A stretch of 11,022 bases of DNA from JBQTHP01 sp052389755 (GCA_052389755.1 JBQTHP010000234.1:1-11022), one strand, 5' to 3'; shown: positions 1 through 6,001, counted from the first letter of the stretch. Numbers and translations: made by a program. Notes: generated by a model from the sequence alone, not told the origin.

Positions 1-546
1 ATCGCAATCGTCGATCTCGGTCTGCCGAAGGTGCCCGGGCTCGACCTGATTCGTCGCGTGCGCGCCGCGAACAGGAAGTATCCGATCCTCGTGCTGACCG
101 CGCGCGACCGCTGGCAGGACAAGGTCGAGGGACTGCAGGCCGGCGCCGACGACTATGTCTCGAAGCCGTTTCACACCGAGGAGCTGCTGGCGCGGCTGCA
201 GGCGCTGCTGCGACGCGCGGGAGGCTGGGCCACCCCCGAGCTCACCTGCGGTCCGGTCACGCTCGACACGCGTGCGCAGACGGTAACGGTGGGTGGCACA
301 CCGGTGGAGCTCACGACGTTCGAGTACCGCATTCTCGAGCACATGATGCTGCGAGCCGGGGAAGTCATCTCGAAGGCCGAGCTGACCGAGCGGCTCTACG
401 AACAGGATTTCGAGCGCGACAGCAACGTCATCGAGGTGTTCATCGGTCGGCTGCGGCGCAAGCTCGATCCGAACGATGCGCTGCGTCCCATCGAGACTCT
501 GCGCGGGCGCGGCTATCGATTCGCTCTGGCCCGCGCGACGACATGA
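1..546 (+). CDS. phoP: PhoP-like OmpR-family response regulator, 5'-truncated by window edge
   Basis: This is a DNA-binding response regulator that would be phosphorylated by the kinase encoded next to it and then bind target promoters. The frame is open from base 1, leaving 181 residues; roughly the first 45 are missing. The receiver part shows IAIVDLGLP with phospho-acceptor Asp at visible residue 5, the switch Thr in VLTAR (about residue 33) and the conserved Lys in the SKPFH motif (residue 55). WQDKVE and AGADDYV are typical of PhoP. After a short linker comes a C-terminal winged helix ending in RGRGYRF, the OmpR/PhoB hallmark. The stop codon overlaps the kinase start as ATGA, so the two are translationally coupled. 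The family call is very secure. The PhoP subgroup rests on motif likeness, and the signal sensed (Mg2+ or cationic peptides in enterics) cannot be read from sequence. Confidence 0.93.
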   Translation: MAIVDLGLPKVPGLDLIRRVRAANRKYPILVLTARDRWQDKVEGLQAGADDYVSKPFHTEELLARLQALLRRAGGWATPELTCGPVTLDTRAQTVTVGGTPVELTTFEYRILEHMMLRAGEVISKAELTERLYEQDFERDSNVIEVFIGRLRRKLDPNDALRPIETLRGRGYRFALARATT

Positions 547-1916
547 TGGCGCGCCGCGCGCCGTCGCTCAGCAGACGGCTGCTCGCATCCGTCTCCCTGC
601 CGCTGGTGCTCTTTTTCGGGCTCACCATCCTGGTGCTCGACGTGAACTTCCGCGAGCTCTCCGAGCGCGCGTTGCGCGATCTCCTCGATGCGCAGATGGT
701 CGCCCTGATCGCGGCAGCCGAGCCGCAGCCGGACGGCGCCATCGCTCCCCTCGCGCGCGGCCTGGAGACGAGATTGACGACTCCGGGATCGGGGCTCTAC
801 GCGGAGATCCGCACGCCCGGGCAGGCACCGCTGTGGCGCTCGCCGTCAACGGCGGGCGCATTCATCGACTTCGGCCCCCTCGAAAGCCCCGGCGGGCGCA
901 GCTTCCGCTACGCCGTGCTGCCGGATCGCACGCGCGTCGCCATCGCGCGCCGGGGAATCTCGTTCGAGGAGGAGGGTCGGGCTTTCGAGCTGACGTTCGG
1001 CGTCGCGACGAGCATGGCGCCGTACGATCAGCAGCTCTGGAGCTTTCGCAGCCAGCTCTTCGGCTGGTTCCTCGGCCTGACGCTGCTGCTGCTCGGAACG
1101 CTCGGCGTGCTGCTGCGCTGGGTGCTCGCACCCGTCCGCCGGCTCGAGCGCGAGATCACGCACGTCGAGGATGGCCGCCGCGACATGCTCGGGGAAGCGT
1201 ATCCGCGCGAGCTCTCGGGCGTCGCGACCAATCTGAATGCCTTGCTCGTGGGCGAGCGCAAGCGCGTCTCGCGCTATCGCGACACGCTCGGCAACCTCGC
1301 GCATAGCCTGAAAACCCCGCTCGCCGTGATGCGCTCGGCGCTCGGCGCGAGCCCCGGTGGTTCGCGCGATCCGGCGGCGTTGAACGCGCAGATCGACCGG
1401 ATGACGGGAATCATCGAGCATCAGTTGAAGCGCGCTGCCTGCTCGGGCGGTGCGCTGCTCGGGCAGGCGCCGGTGCACGTTGCACCGATCGCAGCAGAGC
1501 TCCGCAGCACACTGCTGAGGGTGTACGGTGCCAAAGACCTCGGCCTCGAGCTTGCGGTTCCGGCAGACGTTCAGTTCGTGGGGGATCGCGGCGATCTCGT
1601 CGAGCTGCTCGGCAACCTGCTCGACAACGCCTGCAAGTGGTGCCGCTCGCGCGTCACGCTCACCGCAAGGGTGGAGCCCTCCGTGCACGCGCGCATGCGG
1701 CTCACGCTGCTCGTCGAGGACGATGGTCCCGGCATCGCGGACGATGATCGAGCGCGGGTCCTCGAACGCGGCGTGCGCGCGGACGAGAGCGCGCCGGGCC
1801 ACGGGCTTGGGCTCGCGATGGTCCGCGACACCGTCGAGCTCTACGGCGGGGCGCTGACGATCTCCCGGTCAGCGCTCGGAGGTGCGTGCGTGGAGCTACG
1901 GTTGCCGGGACGCTGA
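543..1916 (+). CDS. phoQ: PhoQ-like sensor histidine kinase
   Basis: This is an inner-membrane sensor kinase of 457 residues, the likely partner of the upstream regulator. A first membrane helix (about 12-33) is followed by a periplasmic sensor region of about 135 residues. A second helix (about 172-195) leads into a HAMP linker (LAPVRRLEREI). The dimerisation/phosphotransfer helix carries LAHSLKTPLAVM with His254; the HSLKTP wording is characteristic of PhoQ. The ATPase domain has the N box GNLLDN (357-362), the G1 box DGPG (394-397) and the G2 box GHGLGLAM (419-426). All catalytic motifs look intact. The start codon lies within the preceding gene's stop (ATGA) and no clear Shine-Dalgarno site is visible, which fits translational coupling. 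I did not confirm an acidic Mg2+-binding patch in the periplasmic part, so the ligand is unknown. Confidence 0.93.
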   Translation: MMARRAPSLSRRLLASVSLPLVLFFGLTILVLDVNFRELSERALRDLLDAQMVALIAAAEPQPDGAIAPLARGLETRLTTPGSGLYAEIRTPGQAPLWRSPSTAGAFIDFGPLESPGGRSFRYAVLPDRTRVAIARRGISFEEEGRAFELTFGVATSMAPYDQQLWSFRSQLFGWFLGLTLLLLGTLGVLLRWVLAPVRRLEREITHVEDGRRDMLGEAYPRELSGVATNLNALLVGERKRVSRYRDTLGNLAHSLKTPLAVMRSALGASPGGSRDPAALNAQIDRMTGIIEHQLKRAACSGGALLGQAPVHVAPIAAELRSTLLRVYGAKDLGLELAVPADVQFVGDRGDLVELLGNLLDNACKWCRSRVTLTARVEPSVHARMRLTLLVEDDGPGIADDDRARVLERGVRADESAPGHGLGLAMVRDTVELYGGALTISRSALGGACVELRLPGR

Positions 1917-1990
1917 AGATGAAGAGAAGAGAGGAACGAAGACGCTTGCGCGACCGGTGCGCGTCGAAGGCCGTGCGCGATCGCTGATCG

Positions 1991-2014
1991 GGCGTGTCCC
2001 TCGCGGGACATGCC
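1991..2014. repeat. Inner hairpin 1 of the palindromic element
   Basis: Ten-base arms 1991-2000 (GGCGTGTCCC) and 2005-2014 (GGGACATGCC) pair fully apart from one G-T wobble position, around a TCGC tetraloop. It lies inside the larger inverted repeat. It is not followed by a T tract, so it is a poor match to an intrinsic terminator. Confidence 0.75.
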
Positions 2015-2019
2015 CTCGC

Positions 2020-2062
2020 GCGGGCCGGCGCGTTTTAGGCCCGATACGCGCCAGCGGCCCGC
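2020..2062. repeat. Inner hairpin 2 of the palindromic element
   Basis: GCGGGCC (2020-2026) pairs with GGCCCGC (2056-2062), and GGCGCG (2027-2032) pairs with CGCGCC (2047-2052). Together they give a 13-bp stem with a 3-base bulge on one side (2053-2055). The 14-base loop starts with TTTT. Confidence 0.7.
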
Positions 2063-2299
2063 GCTCGGCACCCGATCTAATGCGAATCGCGCACGGCCTT
2101 CGACGCACACCGGCCGCACGAACGTCTACGCTCGACTCACCGCTCCTGCTGTGCACTTTTGTCGTTCGCGGTCTGCGCCTTCATGGTCGACGCAGTCGCC
2201 CGCTGACCGTTGCGAGGGTCGCGTCGCAGTTCTCGAGCGGGCGTGAGCGAAAGTGATTGCCGGCAGTATCATCCCTAGCCGGAGAGCTCGCGTAAGTGT

Positions 2300-2401
2300 A
2301 TGGAAAGGGAGGTCGTTCGGGCTATGTCCAAGAATTACCGTCTGCTAACTCCCGACCGCTATTTTCCGTCCAATAATTCCTGTCCCCTAATAATCGCCTA
2401 A
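2300..2401 (+). CDS. Possible 33-residue ORF upstream of the relaxase remnant, doubtful
   Basis: A short frame opens at ATG 2300 and closes with TAA at 2399-2401, inside the left arm of the small inverted repeat. A second in-frame ATG follows at 2324 (MSKNYRLL). It is in the same frame as the relaxase, separated only by the stop and nine sense codons. AGGGAGG lies inside the frame, about 10 bases before the second ATG, which could favour that start and give 25 residues. I do not recognise the product. It may equally be a non-coding leader or part of a transfer origin. Confidence 0.15.
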   Translation: MEREVVRAMSKNYRLLTPDRYFPSNNSCPLIIA

Positions 2402-2415
2402 TAAGTAGTTAGGCG
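2395..2415. repeat. 7-bp inverted repeat upstream of the relaxase remnant
   Basis: CGCCTAA (2395-2401) and TTAGGCG (2409-2415) form a perfect inverted repeat around the 7-base spacer TAAGTAG, ending 13 bases before the relaxase GTG codon. Relaxase genes often lie beside their transfer origin, which usually contains such a repeat next to the nick site, so this is a candidate oriT remnant or an autoregulatory operator. The right half also contains GTTAGGC (2408-2414), which fits the integron core-site consensus GTTRRRY. Confidence 0.55.
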
Positions 2416-2428
2416 TCACAGAGGCGTT

Positions 2429-3115
2429 GTGCCGCGCCACGTCCCTCGCACGCCGGAAGTGATCATCAAGGTCATCAGTCCCGGCAGCAACACGCTCGAT
2501 GCGATACGGCTACACCTCAAGGACATTCAGAACGGGAAGAGACGGACGCTCGAGACGGATTTCTTCGAGACGCCGGTCGTGGGCAAGAAGGCGGTGAGAC
2601 AGCTCATGGAAGACTGGGATCTCGATGTGGACGACCTTGAGTGGCGTCATCCCTATCTGGCACCTGCACGCCGGACGGCCCCGAAGCTGGTGCACAAACT
2701 CCTCGTCTCGATGCCTGCCGGAACACGACCCGACAAACTCTTGGCGGCCGTGCGCAACTTCGCGCAGCAGCAATTTGCGGATAAGCACCGTTACGCCCTG
2801 GCGCTGCATACCGATGAACCGCATCCGCATGTCCATGTGGTCGTCAGAGCGATGGGCCTTGGGTGCGTGCGCCTGAATATCCGCAAGCCGATGCTGCGGG
2901 CTTGGCGCAAGGCATTCGCCCGTCATCTGCGCGGGCAAGGCGTCGCGGCCAAGGCCACGCAGCGGGCGATCCGCCGCCCGGTGAGAATCAGTCAGATCAA
3001 GCGTATGTACCGGCCGGTAAACGGGCGGCAGAGAGTCGTCCCCAGTTCGGTATCTAGCGGTGCTGCAGCGCGCGGCGCATCGTGCCGAAGCGTTTGCGGT
3101 ACTGCGCGGGCGTGA
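2429..3115 (+). pseudogene. Truncated MobA/VirD2-type relaxase remnant
   Basis: Relaxases nick plasmid or ICE DNA at oriT and pilot the strand into a recipient. The GTG start at 2429 has AGAGG four bases upstream (2420-2424), and no earlier start lies between it and an in-frame TAA. Residues about 10-200 fit the family: EDWDLD (61-66), KLVHKLLVSMPAG (86-98), HRYALALHTDE (120-130) and the metal-binding PHPHVHV (131-137, His132/134/136), then LNIRKP. Motif I, where relatives have HL-Y-I with the nicking Tyr, reads HLKDI, with Asp at residue 32. After about residue 198 the similarity stops; the frame runs into the 3' end of the opposite-strand regulator gene, so the C-terminal portion is missing. 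This looks like a dead remnant of a transfer module. Similarity to intact relatives is from memory, not alignment. Confidence 0.75.
3041..3055 (+). repeat. Left copy of the direct repeat flanking the cargo genes
   Basis: CCCAGTTCGGTATCT here recurs at 5735-5750 as CCCAGTTCGGGTATCT, in the same orientation with one extra G. It marks where relaxase-like sequence gives way to the regulator gene and overlaps two bases of that gene's stop codon. It may be a recombination scar or part of a lost insertion-sequence end. Confidence 0.6.
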
Positions 3116-4085
3116 GGCTCACGTTGCGCTGGAACAGCCGGCCGAAGAAGCCAGCGTCCTCGTAGCCGACTTCGTTGGCGATCGCCTCGACCGGCTCATC
3201 GCCGGATTCCAGCATCTGCTTGGCTTCCTCGATCCGCAGCGTGTGCACGTACTGCAGCGGTGACAGTCCGGTCGCCTGCTGAAATCGGCGGCTGAAGGAT
3301 CGCTCGGCCAGGCCACTCAGATCGACCATCGCGCTCACGGGCGAGGGATGGCGGTAGTGCTGCGCGATCCATTCTTGACAACGGGCGATGATGAGGTCTT
3401 GCGACTGTCGGGAGCGGGCGAGCTGCGCGTAGGGCTGCGGGCCCACGTCGTGCCAGTTGATCAGATTGATGCGGGCAACCTGCATGGCCGCGTCCACGCC
3501 GACGGTACGCGCGACCAGATAGATCGCGAGGTCGAGCCAGGTGGTGCCGCCGCCCGCCATGACCAGGCGCTGTCCTTCGCCGGTGATCACGAGCGCTCGG
3601 CGCGGGCATACCCGGACGCGCGGAAAGCGGCGCTCGAGGTCGTCGCAGTAGGCCCAGTGGGTGGTCGCTTCGAAGCCATCCAGAAGGCCGGCCTCCGCCA
3701 GCAACAGCGTGCCCGAGCAGGCGGCTGCGATCACGGCTCCCGCCTCATGGCACCGGCGCAGCCATGCGATCTCCGACCCGAAGCGCCCCGCCAGCTCTTC
3801 GCCGGGCCTCACGTTCACGTCGGGCACGCAGATCAGATTCGGCGCCGGGCAATCCGCCATCCTCGCCTGCGGAACGATCTGGACGCCGTTGGTCGCGGCG
3901 AACGCTCCTGCCTGCGCTGACACGATCAGAGGCTGCATCAGTTGCGGGCCGGGATCGCCGCCAGTGAAGAAGCCCCAGTCGCGGCCGACGGCCATGAAGA
4001 CGTCGTACATGCCGTGCACGACGGAAGCCGAGCTCTCCGGGAAAGCAAGGAGCGCGATCGCAATGGGTCGCTCTGAGTTGGTCAT
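3054..4085 (-). CDS. GlxA-family transcriptional regulator (DJ-1/PfpI domain plus AraC HTH)
   Basis: This cytoplasmic regulator of 343 residues probably controls the divergent desaturase/barrel-protein genes. Residues about 7-195 form a DJ-1/PfpI (glutamine-amidotransferase-like) domain, with the nucleophile-elbow region AAACSGTLLLAEAGLLDG (Cys123) and THWAYCDDLERRFP (142-155), both typical of the GlxA subgroup. Residues about 230-335 are an AraC DNA-binding domain with two helix-turn-helix units: LSGLAERSFSRRFQQATGLSP (256-276) and EAIANEVGYEDAGFFGRLFQR (300-320). The terminal PAQYRKRF is the classic AraC ending. Length is normal for the family, so the gene is complete even though its TAG stop touches the 3041-3055 repeat. 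The domain usually senses a small ligand rather than acting as a protease; the ligand is unknown. Ribosome-site support for the ATG is weak (GGACGGA upstream). Confidence 0.92.
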   Translation of the reverse strand: MTNSERPIAIALLAFPESSASVVHGMYDVFMAVGRDWGFFTGGDPGPQLMQPLIVSAQAGAFAATNGVQIVPQARMADCPAPNLICVPDVNVRPGEELAGRFGSEIAWLRRCHEAGAVIAAACSGTLLLAEAGLLDGFEATTHWAYCDDLERRFPRVRVCPRRALVITGEGQRLVMAGGGTTWLDLAIYLVARTVGVDAAMQVARINLINWHDVGPQPYAQLARSRQSQDLIIARCQEWIAQHYRHPSPVSAMVDLSGLAERSFSRRFQQATGLSPLQYVHTLRIEEAKQMLESGDEPVEAIANEVGYEDAGFFGRLFQRNVSLTPAQYRKRFGTMRRALQHR

Positions 4086-4175
4086 GGCCGATCCGTCCGG
4101 TTTCTTGCCAAAACGACTTTAGTCGTCTGCCAACACCCCTCGTACGCTCTCCGCATCCTCCGCGGAAGAAGCGTC
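4086..4175. promoter_or_regulatory. Divergent promoter/operator region
   Basis: The 90 bases between the divergent regulator and desaturase starts hold a direct repeat TGCCAA at 4106-4111 and 4128-4133. The copies start 22 bp apart, about two helical turns, the usual arrangement for AraC-type half-sites. Between them lies a perfect inverted repeat ACGACT-TT-AGTCGT (4113-4126). TTGCCA at 4105-4110 could double as a -35 element for the plus strand, but I see no good -10 at the right distance. The desaturase ribosome site is GGAAG (4164-4168), 7 bases before its ATG. This is a plausible binding site for the adjacent regulator. Confidence 0.5.
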
Positions 4176-4961
4176 ATGCCCACGCCACTCGAAATCCTGC
4201 TCGATCCCGTCTCCCTCACGGTGCTGGCCCTGTACGGTGCGCTGATCAGCCTTGAAGCGCTCTTTCCGGCACGGCAGCTCGAGCGAGTCAAGGGTTGGCG
4301 CACGCGCGGGCTGATCGCTTTCGGGGTCTACTTCTTCCTGTCGTCCTATCTGCCGCTATTCTGGAACGAGCACCTCGCGCGCTTCCAGTTGCTCGATCTG
4401 AGCGCACTCGAAACCTGGAGTGGGGCGCTCGTCGGTCTCTTGTCATACGAGGCAGCCGTCTACTTGTGGCACCGGAGCATGCACACGTCGGATCGCCTGT
4501 GGCGCGCGTTTCACCAGATGCACCACAGCGCCGAGCGACTGGATACGTTTGGCGCGTTCTGGTTCAGCCCCCAGGACATGATCGGGTTTACTGCCTTGTT
4601 CAGCCTGTGCCTGACGCTGATCGTGGGGCTCAGCCCCGAGGCCACCACGCTGGTCATCTACGCGACCACGTTCTTCAACGTGTTTCAGCATGCCAACATT
4701 CGCACGCCGCGCTGGTTGGGTTACGTCGTTCAGCGGCCGGAGAGCCACTCCTGTCACCATCAGCGCGGAGTGCATGCGAACAACTACTCCGACCTGCCGT
4801 TGTTCGATCTGCTGTTCGGCACGTTCAGGAACCCGAAGGATTTCGCCACCGAACAGGGCTTCTACGAGGGCGCCTCGGCACGAGTCTTCGATATGGTGCG
4901 GCTGCGTGACGTCGCAAACGCTCCGCTCGGACGCACCGAGCCGCTTCCGCATGGCGGCTGA
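4176..4961 (+). CDS. Sterol desaturase / fatty acid hydroxylase superfamily membrane protein
   Basis: This is an integral-membrane diiron oxygenase-type enzyme of 261 residues that would hydroxylate or desaturate a lipid using O2. The histidine clusters that bind iron are present: HRSMH (99-103), HQMHH (113-117) and HSCHH (191-195). Additional histidines in QHAN (172) and at 200 (GVHANNYSDLP) are common extra ligands. Hydrophobic helices occur at about 9-30, 46-63, 82-97, 136-150 and 155-170; PLFDLLFGTF near residues 208-217 is the usual C-terminal family signature. The start has a good GGAAG ribosome site. The next gene follows after 40 bases, so they probably form one transcript diverging from the regulator. 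Substrate is unknown: sterols, hopanoids, ornithine lipids, carotenoids and fatty acyl chains are all handled by relatives. Confidence 0.92.
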   Translation: MPTPLEILLDPVSLTVLALYGALISLEALFPARQLERVKGWRTRGLIAFGVYFFLSSYLPLFWNEHLARFQLLDLSALETWSGALVGLLSYEAAVYLWHRSMHTSDRLWRAFHQMHHSAERLDTFGAFWFSPQDMIGFTALFSLCLTLIVGLSPEATTLVIYATTFFNVFQHANIRTPRWLGYVVQRPESHSCHHQRGVHANNYSDLPLFDLLFGTFRNPKDFATEQGFYEGASARVFDMVRLRDVANAPLGRTEPLPHGG

Positions 4962-5001
4962 AACGCACCGCACGTCCATGAGAAAGCCAACGGAGTTTCA
5001 T

Positions 5002-5610
5002 ATGCCTGCCGTTCATCGACTTGGCTTCAGGCACACAAGTCTCTGGCTTGTCATCGCGGGTCTTTTACTCACCGCGCCGACCTGGATTGCGCCTGCTTCT
5101 GCGCAGAACGCCATCGAGCTGGCCGCCGAACATCCGCCAGAGAAGGAACGATTGAGGTTCACGGTCGACGTGGCGGAGGATTTCGCGCTATTTAATCCGA
5201 CGCTCGTCAAGCCGGCCGATACTCAGCCTGAGCGCGGTGCGTTCTTTGTTACCGAGGGCAACATCTATCCTGCCGGCACCATCAAGGGTGACGGTGCGGC
5301 GTTCGATCCCAACAGTGCCGGCTCCATCGGCCGATGGTTCTGCCGCGGGACGCACCTTGTGGCGGCGTCCGCGATTCCGGCCGCAGCGTTCTGGGTGGAC
5401 ACGGCACAACTCTACTTCCTGCCCGATGACACGCGGTCGATTGCGACCGATGGGCTCGAAGGCGTCGGCACTATCGTGCGCGCGGTGACGGGCGGCACGG
5501 GTTTCTTCCGTGGCTATCTCGGAGAACAGCGACAAGAGTTTCTCGGGTTCAACGCAACCGGCGGCGTGAACCTCCGCGTGACGTTTGTGCTGAGCAAGGC
5601 TACGCGTTGA
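5002..5610 (+). CDS. Secreted small protein resembling an allene-oxide-cyclase/dirigent-like barrel
   Basis: This is an exported protein of 202 residues. I chose ATG 5002 because GGAG (4992-4995) lies 6 bases upstream and the product then begins with a clean signal peptide: a basic start (HRLGFRHTS), a hydrophobic core (about 14-25) and a likely cleavage after PASA (residue 34). An in-frame ATG at 4978 would add eight residues. The mature part of about 168 residues is rich in alternating beta-strand-like segments: RLRFTVDVAED, GAFFVTEGNIYPAGTIKGDG, GRWFCRGTHLV, TAQLYFLPDD, GTIVRAVTGGTGFFRGYLGE and VNLRVTFVLSKATR. The order of strands and the GTG-F-GYLGE turn resemble the allene oxide cyclase/dirigent barrel, which binds hydrophobic ligands. 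Cys114 is the only cysteine, so there is no disulphide. Position behind the desaturase suggests a shared lipid-derived substrate; that is inference. Fold assignment is tentative. Confidence 0.75.
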   Translation: MPAVHRLGFRHTSLWLVIAGLLLTAPTWIAPASAQNAIELAAEHPPEKERLRFTVDVAEDFALFNPTLVKPADTQPERGAFFVTEGNIYPAGTIKGDGAAFDPNSAGSIGRWFCRGTHLVAASAIPAAAFWVDTAQLYFLPDDTRSIATDGLEGVGTIVRAVTGGTGFFRGYLGEQRQEFLGFNATGGVNLRVTFVLSKATR

Positions 5611-5722
5611 GGCGCCGCGCGGACCTGCGGACCGGCGATTACCACGCGGGCACTCTCAGCGCATACACGTCCGGGCGCGGCTGCCCAGCCCGATCCGCAG
5701 CGGGACAACTACGGCTAAGTAC

Positions 5723-5756
5723 GGTATCTCGGAACCCAGTTCGGGTATCTCGGAAC
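5723..5756. repeat. Two tandem copies of a 13-bp repeat, 21-bp period
   Basis: GGTATCTCGGAAC occurs at 5723-5735 and again at 5744-5756, starts 21 bp apart. Read on the minus strand the block begins TGTTCCGAGATACCC. Repeated short motifs at about two helical turns are seen at ends of some transposons (IS21 and Tn7-like), where transposase binds, but no transposase gene is left beside it. It could also be an operator. Confidence 0.65.
5735..5750 (+). repeat. Right copy of the direct repeat flanking the cargo genes
   Basis: CCCAGTTCGGGTATCT matches 3041-3055 apart from one extra G. It overlaps both tandem 13-bp copies. The sequence continues into CGGAAC here but not at the left copy, where the regulator gene begins instead. 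This is consistent with the regulator-desaturase-barrel block having joined sequence of this type at its left edge. Confidence 0.6.
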
Positions 5757-5804
5757 ACCGACACCGGTGTCTACTGGCGCGCCGATCCCGAGGACTTGAG
5801 CACC

Positions 5805-5885
5805 ATGGACGAACGTGACGATCGGAAACGCGCGGAGCTGATCGCAGAGCGGCTGAGGCATTGGAAGCCGATCAAGAACGCCTGA
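5805..5885 (+). CDS. Possible 26-residue ORF or gene-fragment end, doubtful
   Basis: An ATG at 5805 opens a 26-residue, strongly charged frame (MDERDDRKRAELIAERLR then HWKPIKNA) ending in TGA at 5883-5885, about 55 bases before the attC-like sequence. The frame is open further upstream to 5607, and the preceding residues (VYWRADPEDLST) also look protein-like, so it may be the 3' end of a broken larger gene. GAGG lies about 12 bases before the ATG, a marginal ribosome site. I do not recognise the product. A cassette-borne gene fragment is one possibility given the position. Confidence 0.25.
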   Translation: MDERDDRKRAELIAERLRHWKPIKNA

Positions 5886-5939
5886 GATCAGCGCATGGAA
5901 TTATTGTCACCCACGCGCTTGGACCGTGCATCCGCGGGG

Positions 5940-6001
5940 GCCTAACCCGTCGTTGCAGCGGACTCGCTTCGCTCGCCGCTCTTGAGTATCTCAGCAACGA
6001 C
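5940..6001 (+). other. Integron attC-like sequence, degenerate or truncated
   Basis: GCCTAAC (5940-5946) fits the inverse core site RYYYAAC that opens an integron attC. It is followed by GTCGTTGC (5949-5956) and AGCGG (5957-5961), then CCGCT (5976-5980) and GCAACGAC (5994-6001). The 5-base and 8-base pairs fit perfectly, giving the bulged hairpin typical of attC, with CTCGCTTCGCTCG in the loop. The closing core site GTTRRRY expected just after 6001 is absent (TATTCCA instead), so the site looks broken. Resemblance to chromosomal-integron attC sites is from memory. Confidence 0.45.

Larger units (their letters stand above)
1940..2127. repeat. Large imperfect inverted repeat (arms about 53 and 57 bp)
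   Basis: The left arm is 1940-1992 and the right arm is 2071-2127. The reverse complement of the right arm matches the left almost base for base over the core (GTCGAAGGCCGTGCGCGAT in both), with scattered substitutions and a few short gaps toward the inner end, near GATCGGG. Conceptual translation agrees: frames on opposite strands both yield RPV-VEGRAR and IAHGLRR-P. The 78-bp interior holds two further hairpins, so the whole can fold as a nested, cloverleaf-like structure just after the kinase stop. It could be a BIME/REP-like or MITE-like element, or an elaborate mRNA 3' end; I do not recognise a named family. Confidence 0.85.
1917..2428. other. Gene-free 512-bp stretch between kinase and relaxase remnant
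   Basis: I see no convincing protein-coding gene here. Up to about 2250 the stretch is GC-rich and dominated by a large inverted repeat (listed separately). From about 2260 to 2428 base composition shifts to more A+T, with tracts such as ATTTTCC, AATAATTCC and CCTAATAATC, unlike the flanking genes. This suggests an acquisition boundary near 2250. Open frames spanning the palindrome on both strands look accidental. No clear rho-independent terminator with a T tract follows the kinase gene, but the palindrome could stop or stabilise its transcript. Confidence 0.6.

Noticed and set aside
846..1802. Minus-strand open frame of 318 residues
   Set aside because: It is antisense to the sensor kinase, whose domains and catalytic motifs are all intact; composition (Arg/Ala/Glu runs) is that of a shadow frame.
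1882..2256. Open frames on both strands across the palindrome (124 residues plus, 92 residues minus)
   Set aside because: Their similar peptide stretches are simply the result of the inverted repeat; no start signal or known domain supports either.
4690..5001. Extension of the secreted protein to a start at 4690
   Set aside because: The extension overlaps the desaturase gene out of frame and would bury the signal peptide; ATG 5002 has a well-placed ribosome site.
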